Shown piece by piece: positions 48,824 to 61,300 of a DNA stretch of 64,000 nucleotides. The stretch is from Chlorops oryzae (Eukaryota > Arthropoda > Insecta > Diptera > Chloropidae). A program made the translations under genes and the position numbers. Location of the stretch: contig CM035807.1 of NCBI GenBank assembly GCA_020466095.1, forward strand, positions 24,551,881-24,615,880, in the 5' to 3' direction. The stretch's first letter is position 1. Each line of letters starts with the position of its first letter. The notes under the pieces were generated by a model. The model was not told the origin of the DNA and did not search any database. It saw only the letters and a list, made by a program, of their open reading frames with translations.

Positions 48824-51800
48824 TGTGTCATTTCATTCTGAAAAAAAAAAATAAAGATCGGAATGAATCAAAAAGAGCCATGCACAATTCCAGCACAAGC
48901 TAATCCCTCAAAGCTTGAAATAAAAATAGACATTTTCATCTTTTGCGATGACGGAATTTCAAAGTGTGACTTCAGAATGTGGAAACATTAGCAAAGATTT
49001 CATTGCCGCACATGCTACTTCTTTAAAGAGACTTCATAGCTTTTTTTCAGACAAAAAAGACAAAAGAAACACCTTCCATGAAAACTATGAAAGTTCCTTA
49101 TCGTATGTTTCTTTGCACTTACATGAATTCAACTTGAAAACATTCCTTACGTTGAGTAAAGGAATACTTTCAGTTGTGAATGTGGGTATATTTTGCTATT
49201 TTTATGTCGAAATGTGCGTTTACTGCGGTTGCCTAAAGATTTTCATGACACTTTTGCTCATATTTTTTATCGCTTATTTACTCGTGTATTGTGGCTCTTA
49301 ACACATTCAAATATATTTACACATACCGTCAGGCCCATATGCAAGTGACAATAAACTTTCTTATGTGCTACTTCTACACACACACAATCGTAAAACAATA
49401 TTGTTATTTTTATCTTTTTATCTTTTTCTTTGTGTTATTGCTGCTATTTCTTGTTCATAAAGCTAAGCTCGCTTTTGTTGTTATACGCTCTGTTGTCACA
49501 GCAATTAAAAGGAATTGAGCAAGAAATAACCAAGAAGGTCGTATTTGAATGCAACTTTTCAGGGGAATTCTTTTTGTACTTTGACACGTTCTTTGCGGTG
49601 GCTTTGAAATAGTTTTATTTCTGTGTGAGCTTTAAATCCAGTCATACTACTTAAAGCCATTCTGTCTTTTGATCGAAATATGAATGAAATAAGTCTTCGG
49701 AAATGAAATGAAAAAAATCCCATACAGACCTTCGCACATGCGCATAATTGCTGTGCTTTAAAACTGCGTGATAAAGGCCAAAGTGGCAGTCACCCTAATC
49801 TACTTAAGTACAAAAAAAGTAATATTATCAAAAGCCATAAATGGGGCTTAGTTCTAACTTTAACCATGACCCATTACGGTCTTTGGGTTCGCATACTTAA
49901 GTACACGAAATGAACAATAAACCAACACACATGCCTTAATTTTAAATACACACAAGCAGATCACATGCCGCATCACTTGCGTAAGCACTTTCCGAATTCA
50001 GCATATTTAAATAGATAACACAAATGCCAGCATTTCCTGCTAGAGCCCGATGCGGGCATTTACTGCGAAGTCTGCGTCTGCGTCTGCGGCTGCGTCTCTC
50101 CCATCGTTATTTTCTTGATGTTTTTCTCCTTTCTCGTCCCATTGCAAACGTAGCTCATTTCCGCTTGTAATGGATTTTGATTGCCAATTCTTTCGTTGAC
50201 GTTGATTAGAATGCTGATGGAAATGCGGCTTCGGTGTCCCCGAAGATGATGATAGCATCGGATCCATTATGCGCTCGGATCTTGATTTGAACTATTTGCA
50301 TGAATCGATTGTTATCGGTTCGCTCCACTTATGGGATTACGAACCCTTTTTCATATATGGCCGAGACTTTGAGACTTGCGACCGCTTCTTTTTTTCTTTT
50401 TTTTAAGTATTTCCCTTGCCACCACGAATGCAATCATTTCGCATGTAGCATTGGTCTTACTTAACCTTTTTCAAAGTTTTTGGAATTTCTTCATCTCGTG
50501 TTGGCTATCGTTTATGTTGATGGCGAAATTTATTTCTGTCACATTTATTTTCCTCAACTTTTACCATCGACAATTTTTCACATTTTTTTGACCTTTTCGC
50601 TTGAATGAAAATGACGAGAAAAAAAACGAAATAAAATAAAATAAAATAAATATCCTCCCGAGACAATTTTCTCATTCACTTTACAATTGAACTGAATGGA
50701 ATTGAATGTAAGAGCTGAGGTATGTGGCTTAATAATGGTCATTTGCGGTCTTTCTATTGCCATCAGTTGGTAATGAGTAAACATTTCCGCCGGATGCAGT
50801 TGATTGTGTTAAATGCCATTTTCTGCTGGCCATCCATCGCATATATATCTTGACATGAGACAGTTTTACGAAAAAGAAATCATTTTGAATTACTTCAACG
50901 ACTGCATTACGGAAAATCTATGAGCTCGTTTTGCCCAAGTCGTTAATATAATGGCGCAAAAAGGGAAGTTTCGTTCCGTTGAATTAAGTACGGAATTGAA
51001 TTGAAAAAGCATGAAAATAAGTACTTCTGATGACGCCGACGTGATGTAGTGCCCCACGAGAAATGCCTGCGTCTTTTGGTAAATAAAAAAAAAATAAAGA
51101 AAATAAAAAATAACAAAAAAAAATTAAATTAAGGACGTTCGAAATCGGACAATATTCAAATAATTCTCTCAATAAATAATTCTTAAATATCATGCGAGAC
51201 TTTTCACAGTCATTAACAAAAATATTAAATCATTTTCAGTCGATAAGGAAAATTAGACAAGAAGCATTCCTTGTCCTTTTAACATATAAAGTGTCGCACC
51301 TATTCTTGTGTGCTTTAATGTTTTTCAACGTTTTTATTAAAATTGAAAAAAAGCAACGAGAAAACAGAAAAAATTTCTCAACGCTTTTTGCCCTTGTTTT
51401 AACCATAACCTGTACTTAAGATAATACCATGTTGACCAAGCATTCCTTGTTGCAGTTAGCATTCAGGCATTCTGGCACTCAGTGACGCACCCTAAATATC
51501 AAAGAGTGACCACTGGACTTTTCCATTATGGAATTAAACTAATGAAACGCATACCAGAAGTATTGAAAGGGGCTGAGAAAATTTCACCCAAGCCAATGGC
51601 AATGAAAGTCGAAAGTCAAAAGACAACGAAGCCACCAAAGCCACCATAAAACAAGTGGAGGCTAAATAACGTAAATAGCTACATTGCTGGCAAAAACGAC
51701 GAAGGAAGGACACAACGTATCACATGAAATGCGAAGCAGGACAGGAATTTTAAAGAAAAAAGGAAAGAAAAATTTCATAATTGTTAGGGAAATGCTTTCG

Positions 51801-53823
51801 AGTAAGGATAAAATTTCGCTTGCACACACTCCCATTACATCGAAGAACTCTTTGCTGATGCGTTGAAGGATATTAAATGTCTTGCAGGACTTAGTTTTTT
51901 TTTTTTAAGTCCTATAACCAATGACATGAATACCTCCGATTGAAGCTTCAAAAATTTCATGCGAACATTAAGGAAACCATAGTACCTATGATACAATTTT
52001 CGTAAAATTCCTTAAAAGAATGCATACAAGTTCACATCGCGTTCTCATTTGAAGCATGTTGATTCTTTAGTCTATGATGGCTGGTGAACACTGCTGCATT
52101 GCAGCAGTTTTGAATTCCAACTATTCCACCATGACGACAATATTTGAACTTGGAATGATGCAGGCAACCCACTACCGCCGCCATAAGCTTGGCATAGTTC
52201 ATCATCCTAGCATTAGTGGCTTCATGATGCCCGCAACTCACTCAATATGACTCGCGTATTATGGGCACGTTCCTTTTTGTGCTTGCTGAATTCTTTCTTG
52301 ACAGCGATGCACGCGGTTGGAATTTAATTAAAGTAAAAGACAAAAACAAAAGTAAAAAGTATGGAGCAAAAAATGAAGGAGTCTCTTTAGCCACTCGATG
52401 TGCTGTAATTAAGCATTGGGCGTGTTTGCAGACAATATTCAAAGCATTTTCAAGAAAGTTTTAGAAAATTTGAAATTTCTGAATGAGAAACTATTTTCTT
52501 TAGCAACTGGAAACCCCAAAACTGAGCAATTTCCATGAAATAACACCAAATCGTGGCATAAGATTAGGAGTCTTTAAATGCTTGCGGTGTGCCTTGATTT
52601 TTTTCTTCTGAGACCTATTGAGATAACCACAGCAAAGTGCACCACAAGAACTTTGTCAATTGATAAAGGCTCTGGTGAATTTAATTATTACGTGTGAAAC
52701 TGGTGGGCACGACGAGATTTTTCTTTAGAAAATCCATCATTTCTTTCTTTTAACGAACTTTTAAGTATCCTTGAAACCGAATTCAGTGTCGGATGAGAAA
52801 ATCGATTAAATTAAAATAAGATTTGATTAAAAAAACGCAACCTTTTTTTTAAAAGACAACCTTAAAAGGCTTAAAGGAAATGTAATTACTATCAAATCAA
52901 ACGAGCTCGAAAGGATCAAAGGAAAATTTTTAATGGTCTACAAGTAATTAGTACTTAATAACATTAAATTAAACGATTTGGTTTATTATTATTTTCTTGT
53001 TTTGTTTACTTTGGAACAAATTCTTTCAGACAATTTTATTTCACTTCTTCTCTAGTTCATTCGTTTCTCTTTTGCGTCTGAAGTCCATTAATGGTCAATG
53101 CCGAAGCAAGCTTTGTGCACACTACGGACAGATTTTGTTAGAAATCCTTCTTATAAGAAATTCGCAATAATTGGAAACTGAAAATTGGATATTTGACATC
53201 CTTTTATTAAACTATTTCGTAATTTAAGATTCTTTATATGAACACACATAGGCTTACAAAAATGTGATTTTACAACAGGATCAGAAACGCTCAATTTTCT
53301 ATTGAAAAAGCCTTAAAGGCTTGGGAAAACAGCAAACGAAAGGCATCGTAGACAAATACCATCTGATAATAACGAATATTATTATTTTTCCTCTTGGAAT
53401 TTAACACATCAGGTCTGCACTCGATGCAATGAAAGTCTCAAATTTTAGCCTTAAGATATGCAACGTTTTTTTTATATTCCTTTTGATGACATAATGGGTC
53501 AAAGCTCGAGAACCCCAAGATTAAAATGCTGATTTCCGATAATAAATTACAAAGTACGTCACTGTCTTCGGAACTGCATAATTACTTTTCCTTAGTTTTA
53601 TATAAAGCTTTGAAGTTATGAAGCCTCATTTTTGTGGCTTCCAAGTTTGTTTTTAAAAAATGGGGCAATTAATGACGCCTAATTGACCGATAAAATTGGT
53701 GAATTTTGTAATCGATGTCCATCAAAACAACGCTTGGATAACTTTTTTCTACCTAAAGACTCAAATTTGTGAAAAACATTGCTTATGTATCAGCGCAATC
53801 TCTAAACATAAAAAAAAAAAAAA
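48824..53823. other. Intron; two weak open frames, no gene recognised
   Basis: An ATG frame of 117 codons at 48948-49301 ends in hydrophobic T-rich sequence and has no homology I recognise. A minus-strand frame of 75 codons is listed separately. The rest is AT-rich with nothing recognisable. Confidence 0.35.
50040..50267 (-). CDS. Unrecognised 75-codon open frame, doubtful
   Basis: An ATG-initiated frame on the minus strand runs to a TAG. Its composition is more protein-like than its surroundings: hydrophilic with Gln, Asn, His and Ser, an acidic DGRDAAADADADFA stretch and few Leu/Phe/Ile runs. There is no signal peptide, domain, splice site of quality or promoter. The ADADAD part comes from a short GCAGAC-type tandem repeat. 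It may be chance; I assign no function. Confidence 0.2.
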   Translation of the reverse strand: MDPMLSSSSGTPKPHFHQHSNQRQRKNWQSKSITSGNELRLQWDEKGEKHQENNDGRDAAADADADFAVNARIGL

Positions 53824-54577
53824 CAAGCAAGGGTGTTATAGTCAGACGAGAATAACAATTAAATACCCGACACAGAGACACATGTTAAAATAATTTTTAA
53901 AACTACGAGCAACAAAACAGGACCACTAAATAAGCATATTCAAGAGATTTTTTAGGCCATAAGAGGCCCCATATAACGACTTTTGTTAAATTTCTTAAAG
54001 AAAACCCCCCTTTGCCACGCCCACTTTTAAAATTTTTTTAAATTTTAATCGGAGGCAGTTTTGGCATTTTTTGTGACAAACCCTAGTACTGGAGGTACCC
54101 TCCAGTGCAATCGGAATAAACTATCAAATTTCATCACTAGTAAGGGTGTTATAGTCAGGGGAGCCTGACAATAGAATACCCGACACAGACACACATGTTC
54201 AAATAATTTTTAATATCAAAAGGTGTTTAAGGCCATAAGGTTAAATTTCTTATTGAAATCCGCCCCTTTTCCACGCCCTCTTTTTCATTATTTTTTCGAA
54301 TTCTAGTCGGAGGCACAAATATACGCTCAAATTCTAAATTTCATTCCGATATTTCTAAAAACTACGATTTTGGGGCAGTTTTGGGATTTATGTGACAGAC
54401 CCTAGTGGTGGAGGTACCCTTCATAATAGCCCGATCGGGTTCATTCTCGAACTTGTTTCTACTCATGCCCCCTTGAGCACGCATACCAAATTTCGTCAAG
54501 ATAGCTCAACTCCTTCAATAAGAAAATTGTATACATACATACAGACAGAAAGACAGACACAGAGTGTGTCGGGTTTA
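53824..54577 (-). repeat. TACCCGACA-family repeat, copy 3 with internal tandem duplication
   Basis: Two blocks starting with GGGTGTTATAGTCAG (about 53830 and 54147) each carry AATACCCGACACAGA, an ACACATGTT...AAATAATTTTTAA run, CCACGCCC and CCCTAGT(A/G)(C/G)TGGAGGTACC. After the second block the copy continues through CCCGATCGGG and GATAGCTCAACTCCTTC to a terminal GTGTGTCGGG. Read on the minus strand this is the order seen at 8493 and 29200. The doubling of about 315 bases suggests tandem duplication or insertion of one copy into another. Confidence 0.65.
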
Positions 54578-55671
54578 AAAAGCAGAAAAAATTCTCAAAA
54601 ACACTTTAGCCCTTAAGCTTACGAAAAAGCACAGTGAAAAGATTTTTGTTCGGACACTCTAATCTTCGAAATATATAATGCTATCAAAAACAATTCACAT
54701 GAACATAATTGGAAACTCTTGAGAAGATCACTGTTTGTCCAAGACAATCCAAGTCTGTGCCATTTTATTCTCTTCAGCACGGATCATATTCATACGTCAA
54801 AGTGTGCAATATTCTCGTCGAGTTGAGCTTTCTATGATATCGGCTTATCATTGAATGGAATGGATGCAGACAAACCGTAAAACTAAAACTGGCATGTTAA
54901 GAAATTAAGGAAATGAAGAGGAAATTAAAAATAGCGGATCATTTAAGGCGGAAACGGAAGGCCACTAAACTAAACGAACTACCATTCAAGATAGTCCTTT
55001 AGTGAGAACTGTCTTAGCTGGTTGACCCTGATTCTGCGGATGCTTCAAAAGCCGAAACGCAAAGCAGCTCGAGGCCATGTTGATAGCATTTAGTTGCTAT
55101 TAAATTCGTTTGCCAAAGACACTCAACTTCGAATTTAAGTGGCATTTGCAGTTGAGAAAAGAGACAAAATCGAAATAAACAAAGCACAACATTCGAGAAT
55201 ACGTAGAATGGAAAATATATTTCGACTTCAAACCTTTCCAAATATTCACTTTAAAATTGGGTTTTTAAAGCTTTTCGGTTTATAAATCGTAAACAAAATT
55301 TTTGGTATTCCAAAGCTGTAGAAACACGCCAAAACTTCCTCGTAGCAATGCTTCTATATGTACAACTGTGAGATCTTATGACTCGACGTTATTTCCGAAA
55401 GGTCCTTAAGCGATTTCTTTCATCTCAGCCAAAGGAAAATAAACATAAGTATTTTTAGCCAACAAGCATCGATTGAGATATGTATTTTTCTTACTGCCAG
55501 ACCAGTCAATAAGAAAAACTTCACAAACGATAGTACTTGAAGTTGATTATCGCTTTAAATGAATTCTTTCTGTTCAATTTGCTGTGTCATTTTATTTCGG
55601 GAATATTTCAATGCGACTGCTTTTTAGTGAAGTCTTCGTGGAATCAAAAAATAATTGAAAATTTTTCTCAC
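54578..55671. other. Intron, nothing recognised
   Basis: AT-rich intron without element ends or a supported gene. Confidence 0.4.
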
Positions 55672-55674
55672 TTA

Positions 55675-55815
55675 GGGGCTCGTCTCAGTTCTGTCAGAAA
55701 TGAAAAACTTCATATAAAAAAACGCTTCAGAAATGAATCAGAAATTTTCTGAAGCGTTTTTTTATATGAAGTTTTTCATTTCTGTTTCATTTCTGACAGA
55801 ACTGAGGCGAGCCCC
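55675..55815. mobile_element. Hairpin MITE, Harbinger-like, TTA target duplication
   Basis: The 141-bp element is one long hairpin. The left arm begins GGGGCTCGTCTCAGTTCTGT, and the right arm is its complement with one change (GGGGCTCGCCTCAG). The inner part, AACTTCATATAAAAAAACGC, pairs perfectly. TTA flanks both sides (55672-55674 and 55816-55818), the TWA duplication known for PIF/Harbinger. Transcripts from it would fold into a long stem. Confidence 0.7.
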
Positions 55816-56172
55816 TTAAACTGGATAGAAATGAAAATTTCTGTCACGTCTTGCGCTATGTGATTGAGTTTTTGATACTTTTCTCTGTTTTTTTTTTTTT
55901 TTGTTTAACTTCATCGCCATAATATTGATTGAAAACGAAAAAGAGAGTTAGACTATTTCCTAATCCTGTAACGTTCAGCAAACAGATCACTTAAATTAAA
56001 ATATACATTTGTCAAAAAGATAAAAATGTCAAAGGAAGAGAGAAAACAAAAACATATTTCCACAAGGAAGGAAACAAAACAACAGAAATACCCCGACAGG
56101 CTATCTTATCAAAGGCACAATATCTTGCTGTCCAAAGCATTATGCCAATCAAAAAACGAAAAGAAAAATATA

Positions 56173-57479
56173 ACAGGTTGGCTGATAAGTCCCCGGTCTA
56201 ACAAAGAAAAAACACTTTTTTTTGTCAAAATTCGTTTTTATTATTCAACATAGTTCCTTCAAGAGCGATACAACGATTATAACGACCTTCCAATTTTTTG
56301 ATACCATTTTAGTAGTACTCCTTCGGTTTTGCCTCAAAATAGGCCTCAGTTTCGGCGATCACCTCTTCATTGCAGACAAATTTTTTCCCTGCGAGCATCC
56401 TTTTGAGGTCTGAGAACAAGAAAAAGTCGCTGGGGGCCAGATCTGGAGAATACGGTGGGTGGGGAAGCAATTCGAAGCCTAATTCATGAATTTTCGCCAT
56501 CGTTCTCAATGACTTGTGGCACGGTGCGTTGTCTTGGTGGAACAACACTTTTTTCTTCTTCATATGGGGCCGTTTTGCCGCGATTTCGACCTTCAAACGC
56601 TCCAATAACGACATATAATAGTCACTGTTGATGGTTTTTCCCTTCTCAAGATAATCGATAAAAATTATTCCATGCCCATCCCAAAAAACAGAGGCCATTA
56701 CTTTGCCAGCGGACTTTTTGAGTCTTTCCACGCTTCGGAGACGGTTCAACCGATCGCTGTCCACTCAGCCGACTGTCGATTGGACTCAGGAGTGTAGTGA
56801 TAGAGCCATGTTTCATCCATTATCACATATCGACGCAAAAACTCGGGTGTATTGCGAGTTAACAGCTGCAAACACCGCTCAGAATCATCAATCAGGTTTT
56901 GTTGTTTTTGGTCAAATGTGAGCTCGCGCGGCACCCATTTTGCACAGAGCTTTTTCATATCCAAATATTGATGAATGATATGACCAACACGTTCCTTTGA
57001 TAATCTTTAAGGCCTCTGCTATCTCGATCAACTTCATTTTACGGTCATTTAAAATCATTTTGTGAATTTTTTTGATGTTTTCGTCGGTAACCACCTCTTT
57101 CGGGCGTCCACTGCGTTCACCGTCCTCCGTGCTCATTTCACCACGCTTGAATTTTGCATACCAATCAATTATTGTTGATTTTCCTGGGAAGCAGAGTCCG
57201 GAAACTCATTATCAAGCCAAGTTTTTGCTTCCACTGTATTTTTTCCCTTCAGAAAACAGTATTTTATCAAAACACGAAATTCCTTTTTTTCCATTTTTTT
57301 CACAATAACAAAAAGTTGCTTCACAAGAAGACGCTCATATTCAAAAACTAATTGACTTACAGACGTAACAAATTTTGAAACGAATCATTTGAAGGTTGCC
57401 ACTATATAAAGATAATATGCATTTAATACTAGCGACGCCATCTATGTGATCAGACACGGAGGACTTATCAGCAACCTGT
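56173..57479 (-). mobile_element. Himar1-like mariner (irritans group), full length but dead
   Basis: This 1307-bp element has inverted ends ACAGGTTGGCTGATAAGTCC (left, 56173) and ACAGGTTGCTGATAAGTCCT (read inward from 57479). The right end has lost one G and carries a few other changes. TA duplications lie at 56171-56172 and 57480-57481. The end sequence is that of the irritans-group mariners typified by Himar1 of the horn fly. The single transposase frame runs on the minus strand and is interrupted. Confidence 0.92.
56241..57294 (-). pseudogene. Broken Himar1-like transposase
   Basis: The frame opens at the ATG at 57294-57292 and all parts of the enzyme can be seen: the N-terminal paired helix-turn-helix, MDETWL with the first catalytic Asp, HQDNAPCH with the second, and YSPDLAPSD with the third at 34 residues (D,D34D). 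It is broken by single-base shifts near 57193, 57009, 56750 and 56730, an in-frame stop at 56309-56311, and a shift near the C-terminus (about 56255). Close similarity to Himar1 between the lesions suggests a fairly young family whose copies died recently. Confidence 0.88.
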
Positions 57480-57481
57480 TA

Positions 57482-57829
57482 TAAAAAAGGAAAAACGAAC
57501 TTAATTTCCTTGAAGAGGAAAGTCTTATTTAGTTTCTTTTTATTGGGTTTTCTATAAAACGGGAATTGTAATTTTGTTTGTAGTTTGGGCTAAAAAAAAC
57601 AAAAACGTATTATATTTTGAGACTAAACATGTGTGAACAAATTCCTCGTTCTTAATTGAGAAATAATGACCAGCAGTGTAATTCGCTAAATAAAAGAATA
57701 TTATCGAATGATTGAGGCTAATCGCAAATTACAACAATAAACAGCGGTGCTAAATAATTTTCCATTATTGACAATTATATTTTTCGGAAGCTTTCAGGAT
57801 AAACAATAAAAATGCTATTGATTTAATGA
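57482..57829. other. Intron, nothing recognised
   Basis: Short AT-rich stretch between the mariner and the coding-like frame at 57830. Confidence 0.4.
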
Positions 57830-58393
57830 AAGGAAACTTTTCTTGGAAAATTTCATGAAAAGCAAGGACGAGGAAATGATTTTACTGTTTTAAATTCCAA
57901 CTGCCGCTTCGTGATAGAATTTCAACCAATACCAACAGTCATTGCAACGCAATGCGAATGTGATTCGGATGGCGAAATTGCGGAATTGCCAAAGAACGCG
58001 AATCTCAATCGAGCTGAACGCAATTACCATTCCGAGAAATTTCCAAATCCAACGACAATTGCCGAATTGGATCAAATCGAATTGACAGCCGCGCACAATT
58101 TCAATAAACACGAAAGCAACAAATGTTCGTGTAGTTGTGCCGCCTCCGCCAAACGAATATTGCGGCAAGTGGGGTGCCCGTGGAAGTACGAATGCGTGAC
58201 AGTTTATAGCTGTCGTTCGGTACATACTAAGCTTCAGTTTATCGCAATCTGTTATGCGACAATTTTCATCTCGGTGTCGTCCTTGAAACCATACTCGTCC
58301 TCGTCACCGTCGCCCGTCGTCGTCATCGTCATTGCCATCGCCGTCACCTGCGCGCTTATTGCGCCAATATCACTTTGTCATCGGGAAATCTAG
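57830..58393 (+). CDS. Coding-like open stretch, possible exon; function unknown
   Basis: One forward frame is open for 187 codons, and from about 57918 base use changes sharply: less A/T and codons such as GAA-TTG-GAT-CAA. The peptide is hydrophilic (CECDSDGEIAELPKNANLN, then ELDQIELTAAHNFNKHES, then KCSCSCAASAKRILRQ), without Leu/Phe-rich noise. An acceptor-like CGTGATAG at 57917 and donors GTGGGG (58166) or GTACGA (58188) are weak. After 58260 the frame is hydrophobic from CGTCATCGTC-type simple sequence. No ATG opens it. It could be an exon of the receptor's large third intracellular loop, since it lies on the same strand; this is inference. I recognise no domain. Confidence 0.3.
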   Translation, partial: KETFLGKFHEKQGRGNDFTVLNSNCRFVIEFQPIPTVIATQCECDSDGEIAELPKNANLNRAERNYHSEKFPNPTTIAELDQIELTAAHNFNKHESNKCSCSCAASAKRILRQVGCPWKYECVTVYSCRSVHTKLQFIAICYATIFISVSSLKPYSSSSPSPVVVIVIAIAVTCALIAPISLCHREI

Positions 58394-61300
58394 CGTCATC
58401 GCTTGCGATGCTCTGACGGTGATTATGACCCGTTTAGAACGGAAATCACGGAAGATATATATTCTTTGAATCTAGGAATTTCCATTGTCACATGCCACTC
58501 TGCGTTTTGCGCGCAACAGTGCACCTCCATGTAGAGTGTGCTTGAGCTCATTGAGGATTAAGCTCACAGATTTATCGAAGTATGCGCGTGGATATCACTT
58601 GGAAGCCTCAAACAAGCCGAGATTGCAAAAAAGTAAGTGAAACTGTCGGAGTGGAGTACCTACCATTTCTAAAGAAACATTCCGAAATGATGCTTTAGGC
58701 AAGGCTTGGACACCTACCTCAAGAGTGTGCTTTCTACTTTCTTTTCCCTCAGACTCGATGAGGCATGAAAACGTACTTAAAGAATGCGAGTCGCCAAAAA
58801 AAAAATATATATATATTTTCAAAGTGAATAGCCCGAAGGAAGAAGCTTTTTCGATCCCTATATGTAATTGTATCCCATTGGATTTTTACAAAAATCACTC
58901 ATCGAAATTCTTTTCATCAATCTGAATTTGCCTTTAAGCGATTTAAATGACTCTTCTCTGCTGGCGCCTTAAAGTGCGTGTAAATTTAATTTCATTTTTT
59001 TTTTCCTTCTTTCTCGTCACATTACATTAGCGGAACGCGTATACGCAACGTTACTCATACGTCCCATGGTACTAATGTCGAGTCCACAATAAAGTGAGAC
59101 CGAGCTTTTTTGCCCTTGAAATGAAAAAAGCATTAAAATAATTTCGCTGCAAGAGCAAAGGGACAACTTTATTTATTACAATTGTTTTGCGTGCCGTCTG
59201 CTTTTATTGTTTGCGGAACAATTTAAATAGGAAAAAGAAAAGAACGACATAAAAAAAGAATTTAAATTTAAATTTCTCATAGCGTATTGAATTTTTGCCT
59301 TATTGATTTAAGGCACAGCTTCAATCGTTTATGCATAAATCACTGTATTTAAATTTAATTCCTTTTGTGGGTATTTTTTTTTTCTTCTTTTCATTTGATT
59401 TGTATTTTCTCCGATCCTACAAATTTCCTTGCAAATAACGGAACGGTTTTTTTTTTCTTTCTTTTTTGTCTAATTTTTGCCTAATTTCCAAACGTTCGGA
59501 AAAATTTATTGATTTTGCATTTAGCTTGGTTTTGGAATTCATTTCAGGCCCTTTCTAGTGATGGTTTTAATCGAGTTTATATATTTTCAGCTAAGGAGTG
59601 AATTTAGCTCATTCGTGGGGAAAAATAATTTAATAAACGAAACTGAATTGGGAGGGGGAAATCGCTTTCAAAGGGAGAACTTCGAATGACAGAGCATTAA
59701 GAAGCATAAAAGCTCCGAGTTTTGCCCAAAGCTTTTTGGCATCCTGAGTTGACATCTAATGAACTAACGTTATAGACTTTGGCCCGTGAAGATATGAGTT
59801 GCCCATACTTTATGAAGAAATCATTTATCATTTTCTTTGCCCTATTTTCTTTTATCGAACGAAATGTCCTTGGAATATTGCTGTACCTTCGTTTTGTAAA
59901 TTCCATTGCTCTTGGTTACTGGCTGAAGAGTAATGAGCAAAACTTTTAGAGGAAACAATGCAGTAATGCTATGTATGTACTGACTAGTCCCCGTTGTCAT
60001 TCGTCGACAGGGATATAATGATGTTTGAAAATCATTGTTCGCTCTTTAGTATTATTTTCGAAACTGCCACCATGCCACCACTGCCCAAGCAATCAAAAGC
60101 TACCATTAAAGTTATCAAAAGAGCGCTTGAATTTTGTGTGCCTTTAATGAAATATCACAGCAAAAAATATAAGTATAGGCGTCTTTGAGTACTGATAATT
60201 TAAGAAATTTTTTCAGGACGGTTTCTTATTTTCCTTATCTTTAATTTCTTGATAGAAATCTCAAAGAATGAGCAATGGACAGCTGAAAAATTTCTTATTC
60301 TGGTTAATTTTTTTTTCACGACTTTCAAGTGCTTGCGAAATCTAACATTTATCAAAATGCCAAAACCACGCCTTAATAAATATCTTGAAAGCTGCTTGCA
60401 AATCGTTATCTTAATGTAGAAAGGCCTTAACTAACAAATTTAGAATTTTACAGGAGAAAGAAAAAACTTAATTAAAACCAAAAAAATAAAGTAATGAAAT
60501 TTCTTTTGATGCAGTTTAAGTTTAAAACCATAGAAAAATGGAGTACTCAAACAAAATGGTAGTTCTTTTTGTTTTTTATAAAGTTATGTCAAATAGGGCT
60601 TTTTGAGTCTGAATTTCTTCAAAGTAATTGTAAGTTAGGGCTTTTTGGATCAAGTGAAAGGTTGCACGTTTATCGCAGAATAATCATGATAACTATGAAA
60701 AAAGTTTTCAAAATATGAAAGGGCAATTCCATGAATACGGCCCCATGGGAGGGATCGTTTCTTGTGGAATTACCCGGAGAATAAATTTAAATAGAAATAT
60801 ATTTAACAGAAAATGCATGCCAATTATGTTGCATGGGGTAAGGTATATAAAAATTTGCACAGTTAGGAGGCATCAATTATATGAAATGTTGTAAATGATC
60901 CAATTTTTTTTTTGTGATCAGAATTTTTTTCCTTTAAGACATGCAGGAGTGATGTCTTCCATACAATGCTTCGATCTTTGAGGAAACAGCTAATATTCGG
61001 TATTTATGTCGGTTTTGAAATAGATGAATTGCGAAGAGTCATATCAAAGGGCGCGAAACGTATTAACAGCGAAAAATTTACCAAAGTCCACGTAAATCTT
61101 CGTATCCAACCGATGAAATTGGTGTAATTTTATACGGTGAATTTGAGTGTTTTTGTTATCTCACATTTTTTTCTTTGCTAAAGCTGGGCCGGTGTTTTTG
61201 TGTGTGTTTAAAACGCATTTAATTTTTACAAATAAATAACATTCACCAATGTTTTTGAAATTTTCATACGATTTTCAGGGCGTTCATAAGTGCTCTATTT

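Noticed and set aside
48948..49301. 117-codon ATG frame with hydrophobic C-terminus
   Set aside because: No domain, no promoter or splice context; T-rich sequence gives hydrophobic codons by chance.
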